Shown here: piece after piece, positions 1 to 5,516 of the stretch
Position numbering within the stretch: position 1 is the first letter of the stretch
Layout of the letters: every line of letters starts with the position of its first letter
From: Cytophagaceae bacterium
GTDB lineage: Bacteria > Bacteroidota > Bacteroidia > Cytophagales > Spirosomataceae
DNA length: 5,734 nt
NCBI GenBank assembly: GCA_947461155.1
Contig: CANHKE010000104.1
Span: 1-5,734 of the forward strand
Reading direction: 5' to 3'
Notes under the pieces: generated by a model
The model's input: the letters and a program-made list of their open reading frames with translations, nothing else
What the model was told of the DNA's origin: nothing
Database searches by the model: none
Program-made: the position numbers and the translations under genes

Positions 1-2
1 AA

Positions 3-338
3 ATTACGCGCCAACGCGTGCGACCGGAGATGAATGTGTCCACGCATGAGACATGTCCAAGTTGTGGGGGTACCGGAAGTATTACAGCGAGTATCGCTGT
101 TTCTGAAATTATTGCCCAGCATGTCGAGCATCTTGTGACGAAGCAAAATGAGAAAAAATTAACCTTATTGGTTCACCCTTTCTTGTCTGCTTATTTTACC
201 AAAGGATTCCCATCGATTCGCATGAATTGGTTTGTGAAATACAAAACATGGATTTCCATCATGGAAGACTCCTCATTTGGCATAACAGAATTTAAGTTCT
301 TAAACCAAAATGGAGATGAAATTGAAATATCATCTTAA
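3..338 (+). CDS. rng: Ribonuclease G (RNase E/G family), C-terminal fragment
   Basis: This is the last 111 codons of an RNase E/G-family endoribonuclease, which cuts single-stranded, AU-rich RNA and acts in rRNA 5' processing and mRNA decay. The reading frame is open to the left edge, so the gene starts outside the window; the GTG at 18 is an internal valine codon. The fragment opens with ITRQRVRPEMNV, the conserved end of the catalytic DNase I-like region. The CPSCGGTG zinc-link follows at fragment residues 18-25; in this family its two cysteines (here 18 and 21) coordinate zinc between protomers. The remaining ~85 residues match the small C-terminal domain of RNase G. There is no long disordered tail as in enterobacterial RNase E, which favours RNase G. 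The catalytic aspartates and S1 domain lie upstream and cannot be checked. Its stop lies inside the next gene. Confidence 0.93.
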   Translation: MTRQRVRPEMNVSTHETCPSCGGTGSITASIAVSEIIAQHVEHLVTKQNEKKLTLLVHPFLSAYFTKGFPSIRMNWFVKYKTWISIMEDSSFGITEFKFLNQNGDEIEISS

Positions 339-1542
339 GCATTTTATTGTCCTAATTAGTTTCCTACCATTGGCCTTCCACGCGCAAGGCCAATGGTGGA
401 AATTGACGGAAGAGGCTGAAAAAGAACGCTCGAAAGGCATGCTTTTGCTTACCGCCGAGGTGCAAATTGAGGCGACTACCGCGATCAATCAAATGTATAA
501 CTTCCACTTCCCGGAAGCAGAACGCGAATTCAATTACCTCAAAGTTAAATACCCGAAACATCCATTGCCCGACTTCCTACTCGGCCTGATGCAATGGTGG
601 AAAATTGTTCCAAATACAAAAAGTGAAGTCTATGATGATCGATTGATCGAATACATGGACAGTAGCATCGAAAAAGCAGAAGTTATTTGGGATGAAACCG
701 AAAATCCAGAAGCTGCCTTTTTTATGGCTGCCGCCTATGCATTTAAAGGTCGCCTCCATGCGGAGCGGAAAAATTGGACACGAGCTACCTTATCCGCCAA
801 AAATGCACTTAAGTACCTCGAATATTCCCGAAACTTTGCAGATTTTAGTCCTGAACTCATGTTTGGAGATGGTTTGTACAATTATTATTACCATTTCATC
901 AAGCAAAATTTCCCGTTATTGAGACCTGTGCTTTGGCTGTTTCCAAAGGCCAACAAACTGCAAGGAATTAAACAGCTTGAACAAGTTAGTTACCAAGCAT
1001 TTTATACGCGTACAGAGGCGCGCTACTTTCTATTGCAGATTTATGCGATGGAAAATATGGCTGATAAGTCCTATGACATGGCCAAGTACACGCATGAAAA
1101 TTACCCGGATAACCCTTTTTTCCACCGTTACCATGCCCGAGCAGCGTTTATGGTGGGCAAATTAGATGAAGCGGAAGAACAAGCAAAATCAATCCTGGAT
1201 CGAATCGAAAACCACCAAGTAGGCTACGAAGGCGTATCAGGCCGCTATGCCAGCTACATTCTTGGCTATTACAACTTATACGTATTTAAAAATCGGACTG
1301 AGGCTAAAAAACGCTTTTTGCAATGCATGGAGTTTAGTAAACAAACTGACGCCTTGGAATCCGGGTACTATTGGGCATCTGTTTTAGGTCTTGCGCGCAT
1401 CGCTTTTCAAGAAACGGATTACGATTTAGCCGTAACCTATTGCAAAGAAGTTTTAGATAAAGCTGATAGAAAGTCGGCGCAACACACCGAAGCCAAAAAG
1501 CTTTTATCCGAATCAAAAAAGGCACGGAGAAGACAAAAGTAG
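316..1542 (+). CDS. Secreted TPR-like helical-repeat protein, function unknown
   Basis: This is a protein of about 408 residues that I cannot assign to a named family. It begins with a lysine-rich N-terminus, a hydrophobic core (about residues 10-21) and a plausible signal peptidase site after AFHA, so export to the periplasm or outer membrane is likely; no lipoprotein cysteine is seen. The rest is rich in helices with TPR-like spacing. Candidate helix pairs lie near residues 54-83, 133-170, 235-268, 270-300 and 354-386, with small and aromatic residues at packing positions and prolines at turns (YPKHP, YPDNP). The C-terminus is very basic (KKARRRQK). TPR proteins usually serve as scaffolds; no catalytic motif is visible. 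I chose the ATG at 316 because it gives the cleaner signal peptide; the ATG at 310 adds only two residues. Either start lies inside the end of rng (23 or 29 nt of overlap), so translational coupling is likely. Confidence 0.85.
   Translation: MKLKYHLKHFIVLISFLPLAFHAQGQWWKLTEEAEKERSKGMLLLTAEVQIEATTAINQMYNFHFPEAEREFNYLKVKYPKHPLPDFLLGLMQWWKIVPNTKSEVYDDRLIEYMDSSIEKAEVIWDETENPEAAFFMAAAYAFKGRLHAERKNWTRATLSAKNALKYLEYSRNFADFSPELMFGDGLYNYYYHFIKQNFPLLRPVLWLFPKANKLQGIKQLEQVSYQAFYTRTEARYFLLQIYAMENMADKSYDMAKYTHENYPDNPFFHRYHARAAFMVGKLDEAEEQAKSILDRIENHQVGYEGVSGRYASYILGYYNLYVFKNRTEAKKRFLQCMEFSKQTDALESGYYWASVLGLARIAFQETDYDLAVTYCKEVLDKADRKSAQHTEAKKLLSESKKARRRQK
366..397. repeat. Perfect 12-bp inverted repeat, 8-nt loop
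   Basis: The left arm ACCATTGGCCTT (366-377) is followed by the loop CCACGCGC (378-385) and the exact reverse complement AAGGCCAATGGT (386-397). On RNA this would form a 12-bp stem with half G/C pairs. It sits in codons for the end of the signal peptide of the TPR-like protein, 28 nt past the rng stop codon. No T-run follows, so it does not look like an intrinsic terminator. It could be an mRNA stability or processing element, or a brake on early translation; both are inference. Confidence 0.8.
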
Positions 1543-1553
1543 GCTCAATAATT

Positions 1554-1567
1554 CCGTATCTTTACGG
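1554..1567 (+). promoter_or_regulatory. Possible Bacteroidota -7 promoter element for rsmG, inside a small dyad
   Basis: The 38-nt gap before rsmG contains TATCTTTA (1557-1564), close to the Bacteroidota -7 consensus TAnnTTTG with the last base changed. It lies inside a perfect dyad, CCGTA-TCTT-TACGG. I see no TTG-type -33 element at the expected distance, so the promoter call is moderate. If used, transcription would start only about 10 nt before the rsmG ATG. No Shine-Dalgarno sequence is seen. Confidence 0.4.
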
Positions 1568-1580
1568 CTGAAAATCGACT

Positions 1581-2207
1581 ATGAAAGCGGAATTAATCAA
1601 AAAGTATTTTCCTGAAATTACGGAAGTCCAATTAGGCCAATTTGAACAATTGTTCCCTTTGTATGTCGAATGGAATGAAAAAATCAATGTTGTATCGCGG
1701 AAAGACATCGAAAATTTGATGTTGCATCACGTGCTCCATTCGCTGGCAATCGCCAAATTTATTCAGTTTAGACCGGGTACCGAAATTTTGGATGTAGGCA
1801 CCGGCGGCGGTTTCCCCGGAATCCCGTTGGCCATCTTGTTTCCTGAATGTTCATTTTTATTAGTGGACAGTATCGGTAAAAAAATAAAGGTTGTTGAAGG
1901 AGTCGCGGAAGGACTTGGGTTATCGAATGTAAGTGCCCAACATACCCGAGCGGAAGATGTTGACCAGGACTTTGAATTTATTATTAGTCGGGCCGTTACC
2001 CGCCTCAGCCCATTCTATTATTGGGTTCGTAAAAAAATTAGCCCAAATCATTTTCATACCAAACGGAATGGATTAATCTTGTTAAAAGGAGGCGATTTAA
2101 AAGAGGAAATTGACGAGCTCGAAAGAAAAACGAAAGTAGTCGAACTGGCTACTTATTTTGAAGAAACCTTTTTTGAAACGAAAAAACTCGTTTACGTTCC
2201 CATGTAA
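1581..2207 (+). CDS. rsmG: 16S rRNA (guanine527-N7)-methyltransferase RsmG (GidB)
   Basis: RsmG methylates N7 of G527 in the 530 loop of 16S rRNA with S-adenosylmethionine; loss of the family enzyme gives low-level streptomycin resistance in several bacteria. At 208 residues the protein has the usual family length. Diagnostic motifs are WNEKINVVSR (31-40), the SAM-binding motif ILDVGTGGGFPGIPLA (69-84), an acidic residue ending the second strand in LLVDS (D96), the RAED segment (123-126), ISRAV (135-139) and the late LLKGG (167-171). All are intact, so it should be active. It starts at the only suitable ATG, 38 nt after the TPR-like gene, and is followed after 9 nt by a glycosyltransferase gene, suggesting co-transcription downstream. 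In many bacteria rsmG lies beside mnmG or parAB; here it does not. Confidence 0.96.
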   Translation: MKAELIKKYFPEITEVQLGQFEQLFPLYVEWNEKINVVSRKDIENLMLHHVLHSLAIAKFIQFRPGTEILDVGTGGGFPGIPLAILFPECSFLLVDSIGKKIKVVEGVAEGLGLSNVSAQHTRAEDVDQDFEFIISRAVTRLSPFYYWVRKKISPNHFHTKRNGLILLKGGDLKEEIDELERKTKVVELATYFEETFFETKKLVYVPM

Positions 2208-2216
2208 TTCGTCAAT

Positions 2217-3203
2217 ATGGTATCAATTTCAGTCGCTTTATGTACGTACAATGGGGAGGAATTTTTGCCCAAACAGCTTGAATCAATTAAGCAACAATCG
2301 AGTGCGATACATGAACTTGTCGTATGTGACGACGGATCGCGCGACGCAACCCTGACCATTCTAGAAAAATTTAAGCAGTCGGTTAATTTCCCCGTACATA
2401 TATACCAAAATACGACTAACCTAGGAAGTAGTAAGAATTTTGAACAATGCTTACAAAAATGTACAGGGGAGTTTATTTTCTTGTGCGACCAGGATGATGT
2501 TTGGATGCCAAACAAAGTCGAAAAAATGCTGGCCTACTTCCAAGCACATACGACTCATGAAGCGGTATTTTCCAATGCACAGATCATAGACCAACGCGGA
2601 CTTCAGACTGGGAATACCTCATTTAATCAAATTGAATTTAATCAGGAGGCGCAAGCCAAATGGATTGCTGGTGGATCATTTGAAATCCTTTTAAAAGGCT
2701 ATGTGGTTACAGGCGCAACTATGGCGATACGCAAGCGCTGTTTGCCCAACTTGATTCCTGTTCCCGATATTATTCCCGAGCTGATTCACGATGGCTGGAT
2801 GGCCCTAAAACTAGCCATTCAAAACCAAATAGGTTTTATAGCGGAACCATTAATACAATATCGCGAGCATGAAAGCCAACAAGTTGGCCTAAAAGCCAAA
2901 AACGAACGCGTTTCATTAATTGACCGATTTACACGGTCGAGAAATGACAAATTATATCGAATAAGAAAAAAGCATGAAGATGCAAAGGCGCTGTATCAGT
3001 ATATCCTTGCGTTACCAAATATTCCGGATGAGGTGATCAATAGGCTGGAAAATCGCCACGATTTTTATGCCATGCGGGCCAACTTACCCTCGAATAGATT
3101 CTTACGTTTATTTCCGATATCGAAACATGTAATTTCGGGTTCCTATAAGAGATTAGAGGGTGGTAAATGGTGGAGACCAATTTTAGGAGATTTATTCGAA
3201 TAA
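2217..3203 (+). CDS. Family 2 glycosyltransferase, rhamnosyltransferase-like
   Basis: This is a GT-A fold glycosyltransferase of 328 residues that should transfer a sugar from a nucleotide-sugar donor onto a growing surface glycan on the cytoplasmic side of the membrane. The N-terminus ISVALCTYNGEEFLPKQLESI (4-24) is the typical GT2 opening. VVCDDGS (35-41) is the nucleotide-binding acidic motif, NLGSSKNF (68-75) follows, and FLCDQDD (88-94) contains the metal-binding DxD equivalent. HDGW (191-194) and YREHESQ (215-221) resemble the acceptor-side motifs of RfbF-like rhamnosyltransferases. The sugar cannot be settled from sequence alone. No membrane segment is evident. About 100 C-terminal residues are charged and helical, as in longer members of the group. 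A near-tandem FNQIE/FNQEA peptide (about 136-145) comes from a 9-bp DNA repeat. It lies 9 nt after rsmG and 1 nt before the next gene, so the three are probably one transcript. Confidence 0.9.
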   Translation: MVSISVALCTYNGEEFLPKQLESIKQQSSAIHELVVCDDGSRDATLTILEKFKQSVNFPVHIYQNTTNLGSSKNFEQCLQKCTGEFIFLCDQDDVWMPNKVEKMLAYFQAHTTHEAVFSNAQIIDQRGLQTGNTSFNQIEFNQEAQAKWIAGGSFEILLKGYVVTGATMAIRKRCLPNLIPVPDIIPELIHDGWMALKLAIQNQIGFIAEPLIQYREHESQQVGLKAKNERVSLIDRFTRSRNDKLYRIRKKHEDAKALYQYILALPNIPDEVINRLENRHDFYAMRANLPSNRFLRLFPISKHVISGSYKRLEGGKWWRPILGDLFE

Positions 3204-3204
3204 T

Positions 3205-3912
3205 ATGCAACAAGTCGCGGTCGTAATTCCTGTCTACCAACCTACCCTTTCTGAAACAGAACAGATCTCGTTGCGGCAGTGTAATCGTGTATTAGGCCAC
3301 TATCCGATCCTAATCATCGCTCCAGAAAATTTGAATACTGATTTTCTAGCCGCATTTTTGGATACGTATACCGTAATTACTTTCTCGGCATCATATTTCA
3401 AAAGTACCAAAACCTACAACCACTTATTGGTCAGCGAATTATTTTATCAAAAATTCCTATCCTTTGAATATATATTGATTTACCAATTGGATGCTTATGT
3501 GTTTGCAGACCAATTAGCTGATTGGTGCCACAAGGGCTATGACTACATTGGGGCACCTAAATTAAAATTGGAGCACGTAAATGGAAGTCAAAATATAATA
3601 TGTTCAGAGCCCGTCTTACTGAATGGTGGATTGTCGCTTCGAAATGTCAAATCACTTTTACGGTATATCCGAATCTATGGTTATTTTTTCAACACATGGG
3701 TAGCGAATGAAGATGCCATGTTTTCGTTTGCTCAAAGACGTGCTTATCCATTTCGTTGGCTATTGAAATTACCTACTTGGCAAGAAGCCTTAGCATTTTC
3801 TATTGAAAAAAATCCACAAACTGGAATTAGATTATTAGGTGGGGAATTGCCCTTTGGATGTCACGCGTGGGAAAAATACAATCCCAATTTTTGGAGAACC
3901 TATATTAAGTAA
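3205..3912 (+). CDS. DUF5672 family protein, putative glycosyltransferase
   Basis: This 235-residue protein matches the DUF5672 pattern as I remember it. It opens with VAVVIPVYQP (4-13), as in nucleotide-sugar-using GT-A enzymes, then has LIYQLDAYVF (91-100) with an acidic residue where a DxD-like site is expected. GYDYIGAP (111-118), LLNGGLSLRN (138-147), ANEDAMF (167-173) and the near-terminal LPFGCHAWEKYNPNFW (215-230) follow; these are the most recognisable family blocks. No signal peptide or membrane segment is seen. Family members are often found in polysaccharide gene clusters and are thought to be glycosyltransferases, but I know of no defined substrate, so the enzymatic role is inferred. 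Starting 1 nt after the preceding GT2 stop, it is almost surely translated from the same mRNA, and the two may act in succession on the same glycan. The gene ends 7 nt before the convergent LytTR gene, with no visible terminator hairpin between. Confidence 0.85.
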   Translation: MQQVAVVIPVYQPTLSETEQISLRQCNRVLGHYPILIIAPENLNTDFLAAFLDTYTVITFSASYFKSTKTYNHLLVSELFYQKFLSFEYILIYQLDAYVFADQLADWCHKGYDYIGAPKLKLEHVNGSQNIICSEPVLLNGGLSLRNVKSLLRYIRIYGYFFNTWVANEDAMFSFAQRRAYPFRWLLKLPTWQEALAFSIEKNPQTGIRLLGGELPFGCHAWEKYNPNFWRTYIK

Positions 3913-3919
3913 ATAAGGG

Positions 3920-4261
3920 TTAAGCTAAGGACTGAAAATGCTCGCGTAGCGGTTTGACTTGACGGCGCGAAATCGAAATCACTTCCTCATTCACCAGTCG
4001 AATAGATTTTTGCGATTTGAAATCAATGTGCGAAATGGCAGATGGATTGATTAATGCAGATTTGGATGGCCGGATAAAACCGTCGTTTATTAATAGATTA
4101 GCGAAATGTTTTAAGGTACGGCAAGACAGTATTTTGCGTCCATCTTTCAAAAAGAAATTGGAGTAATTTCCTTCGCCTCGAATGAATAAAATATCCGAAG
4201 ACAATACCTGGGTTGCCCCTAGTATGATGGTCGTCGGTTCCGTTGTGGCGTTCATCTGCAT
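3920..4261 (-). CDS. Stand-alone LytTR-domain DNA-binding protein
   Basis: This is a small regulator of about 113 residues made almost entirely of one LytTR domain (about 22-110). Visible signatures are DILFIRGEGNYSNFFLKDGRK (23-43), the helix with RTLKHFANLL (48-57), GFIRPSKSALINPSAISHI (61-79), which corresponds to the F.R.H.S.LVN block of the family, and ISISRRQVKPLREHF (95-109). LytTR domains bind DNA with beta strands, usually at paired 9-bp direct repeats. There is no receiver domain or membrane segment, unlike classical LytR/AgrA response regulators, so activity must be set by its level, by a partner or by a ligand. The usual histidine in RxHRS is replaced (RPSKS). An alternative start at 4255 (MNATTE) sits 7 nt after an AAGG and may be the true one. 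It is divergent from an aldo/keto reductase gene, which is a candidate target. Confidence 0.88.
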   Translation of the reverse strand: MQMNATTEPTTIILGATQVLSSDILFIRGEGNYSNFFLKDGRKILSCRTLKHFANLLINDGFIRPSKSALINPSAISHIDFKSQKSIRLVNEEVISISRRQVKPLREHFQSLA

Positions 4262-4286
4262 ACCTTATCAATCATTGTTTCTAAGT

Positions 4287-4294
4287 CAAAAGTA
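4287..4294 (-). promoter_or_regulatory. Bacteroidota -7 promoter element for the LytTR gene
   Basis: Read on the minus strand this is TACTTTTG, an exact match to TAnnTTTG. It lies about 26-33 nt upstream of the LytTR start, so the leader would be about 20-25 nt long. The expected -33 TTTG is at best a weak TTTA at about the right distance. An 8-mer with six fixed bases can occur by chance in AT-rich DNA, but the position is right. Confidence 0.45.
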
Positions 4295-4322
4295 GACTAA
4301 AGAGATGGGGTAAATGAGAAGA

Positions 4323-4340
4323 TTTGCGTTATTTGCGTTA
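4323..4340. repeat. Two perfect tandem copies of a 9-bp unit (TTTGCGTTA)
   Basis: TTTGCGTTA is repeated exactly at 4323-4331 and 4332-4340, and the next bases (TTGC) partly continue the pattern. It lies about 62 nt upstream of the LytTR start and 205 nt upstream of the reductase start. It may be an operator or a replication-slippage product. The unit shares the GTT core of LytTR sites, but the copies are directly adjacent rather than separated by the usual 12-13 bp. Confidence 0.6.
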
Positions 4341-4361
4341 TTGCTGTTTTTTATAGAATAA

Positions 4362-4370
4362 AACGTTTAT
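4362..4370 (+). promoter_or_regulatory. LytTR half-site-like sequence
   Basis: AACGTTTAT fits the general LytTR/AgrA half-site pattern [TA][AC][CA]GTTN[AG][TG] at every position. No equally good partner lies 12-13 bp away; the nearest GTT-containing candidates are AAGGTTCGA (12 bp core-to-core) and AATGTTACT (25 bp), both imperfect. It therefore counts only as a candidate for autoregulation or reductase control by the adjacent LytTR protein. Confidence 0.25.
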
Positions 4371-4400
4371 TAAAAGGTTCGACCGAAATGTTACTAAATA

Positions 4401-4410
4401 TGTTTAAACA
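4401..4410. repeat. 10-bp palindrome TGTTTAAACA
   Basis: This is a perfect self-complementary 10-mer in the divergent intergenic region, about 135 nt before the reductase start. A dimeric helix-turn-helix regulator could bind such a site, but palindromes this short arise by chance in AT-rich DNA, and no second copy is seen nearby. Confidence 0.35.
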
Positions 4411-4544
4411 CAAAATCTCTTATTTAAAAGCAACAAAACGCCCTATGTTACATTTTTAGTCCAATCAAATAACGTATTAAACGGAGTACACCCAATTGAT
4501 AAATAAATTAATATTACAAACCTTTTTAACTAGACGTTATAATT

Positions 4545-5516
4545 ATGAAAACAAGAAGATTCGGTCGAACAGGATGGCTGGTGAGTGAAATGGGATATGG
4601 CATGTGGGGGCTCGCAGGATGGACTGGTTCCGACATAGATGAAGTAAACAAATCCTTGGACCATGCGGTATCATTGGGTTGTAATTTCTTCGATACCGCT
4701 TGGGGGTATGCTGAGGGTAAAAGTGAGCAAATTTTAGGTTCGTTGATTAAACGACATGCGGACACTAAAATTTATGCAGCCACTAAAATTCCGCCCAAAA
4801 ACTTTACATGGCCATCTAAGTCGCATTTTAATTTAGCTGACTGCTTTCCGGCTGATCACATCATTGAATACACCGAGAAAAGCTTAAAAAATCTTGGCGT
4901 TGAACAAATCGATTTGCAGCAATTCCATGTATGGGAAGATGCGTGGGCAAATCAAGAAGAATGGCAAAGAGCCGTTGAAACATTAACGAAAGAAGGAAAA
5001 GTCGCCCACTGGGGTGTATCTGTTAACCGCTGGGAGCCAAATAACTGTTTAGAAACATTGAAAACAGGACATATTTCATCTGTTCAAGTGATTTATAACA
5101 TCTTTGACCAAAATCCGGAAGATGCGCTGTTCCCTTTATGTAAGGACTTGGATGTAGCCATCATCGCGCGAGTTCCGTTTGACGAAGGCACACTTACGGG
5201 AACCATGAGTTATGATACGACTTTCCCAGCTGATGATTGGCGCTCAACCTATTTCGTTCCGGAGAATTTGATCTCAAGCGTAGATCACGCCAATGCGTTA
5301 AAGCCATTAATTCCTGAAGGTATGGATATGCCTGAAATGGCACTACGATTTATTTTATCTAATCCAGACGTCGGAACGATTATTCCGGGCATGCGTAAAA
5401 TTAACCACGCCGCAAACAACATTGCATGTTCTGACGGAGCAGGTCTTTCACAAGCATTATTAGCTGAATTGAAACAACATCGCTGGGATCGCCAACCTAC
5501 TGAATGGTCCCAGTAG
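4545..5516 (+). CDS. Aldo/keto reductase family oxidoreductase
   Basis: This is a soluble 323-residue TIM-barrel enzyme expected to reduce an aldehyde or ketone with NAD(P)H. It begins MKTRRFGRTGWLVSEMGYGMWGL, the usual opening of the bacterial AKR group. The catalytic tetrad is intact: D50 and Y55 in FFDTAWGYAEGKSE, K81 in AATKIPP and H128 in LQQFHVW. GVSVNRWEP (157-165) and the late IIPGMRKINHAANN (279-292), which usually clasps the cofactor 2'-phosphate region, support NADP(H) use by family analogy. The length is normal and there is no signal peptide. The substrate cannot be read from sequence. The ATG at 4545 is chosen because the family motif starts at once. The gene is divergent from the LytTR regulator and overlaps the convergent thioredoxin gene by 20 nt at its 3' end. 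Confidence 0.93.
   Translation: MKTRRFGRTGWLVSEMGYGMWGLAGWTGSDIDEVNKSLDHAVSLGCNFFDTAWGYAEGKSEQILGSLIKRHADTKIYAATKIPPKNFTWPSKSHFNLADCFPADHIIEYTEKSLKNLGVEQIDLQQFHVWEDAWANQEEWQRAVETLTKEGKVAHWGVSVNRWEPNNCLETLKTGHISSVQVIYNIFDQNPEDALFPLCKDLDVAIIARVPFDEGTLTGTMSYDTTFPADDWRSTYFVPENLISSVDHANALKPLIPEGMDMPEMALRFILSNPDVGTIIPGMRKINHAANNIACSDGAGLSQALLAELKQHRWDRQPTEWSQ
5497..5516. other. Tail-to-tail overlap of reductase and thioredoxin genes
   Basis: The last 20 nt of each gene lie on opposite strands of the same DNA, with stop codons TAG at 5514-5516 (plus) and TAG at 5497-5499 (minus). There is therefore no room for a separate terminator between them, and any 3' untranslated region must be antisense to the neighbour's coding sequence. 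Confidence 0.85.

Larger units (their letters stand above)
4262..4544. promoter_or_regulatory. Divergent intergenic region between the LytTR and aldo/keto reductase genes
   Basis: This 283-nt AT-rich stretch holds no convincing ORF and should contain the promoters of both flanking genes. It includes a minus-strand -7 match near the LytTR gene, a 9-bp tandem repeat, a LytTR half-site-like sequence and a short palindrome, each listed separately. ATGTTAC occurs twice (4388-4394, 4445-4451). I cannot place a convincing plus-strand promoter for the reductase; TATGTTTA (4399-4406) is a weak -7 candidate. No Shine-Dalgarno sequence precedes the reductase ATG, only AT-rich DNA, as is common in Bacteroidota. 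Confidence 0.6.

Noticed and set aside
18..338. A separate small gene starting at the GTG at position 18
   Set aside because: The frame is open upstream to the edge and encodes conserved RNase G residues (ITRQRV) before position 18, so it is an internal codon of rng.
366..397. The 12-bp inverted repeat as an intrinsic terminator of rng
   Set aside because: No T-run follows the right arm on the plus strand, and it lies inside an intact downstream gene.
692..922. A 76-codon open frame on the plus strand inside the TPR-like gene
   Set aside because: It is wholly contained in a longer gene with a signal peptide and repeat structure, and shows no domain of its own.
2192..2515. A 107-codon open frame on the minus strand
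   Set aside because: It is antisense to the 5' end of the clear GT2 gene, has no family-like motif and has no credible start context.
2621..2644. Direct repeat ATTTAATCA twice at 15-bp period in the GT2 gene
   Set aside because: It is in frame and encodes the near-repeat FNQIE/FNQEA; most simply a short coding duplication or chance.
2875..2888. Small inverted repeat GCCAAC-AA-GTTGGC in the GT2 gene
   Set aside because: The stem is only 6 bp with a 2-nt loop, inside coding sequence; expected by chance.
3913..3919. Bidirectional terminator between the DUF5672 and LytTR genes
   Set aside because: Only 7 nt separate the stops and no GC-rich hairpin with a T-run is visible on either strand.
4526..4765. 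A 79-codon open frame on the minus strand at the reductase start
   Set aside because: It is antisense to the conserved N-terminus of the aldo/keto reductase; its composition is that of a shadow frame.
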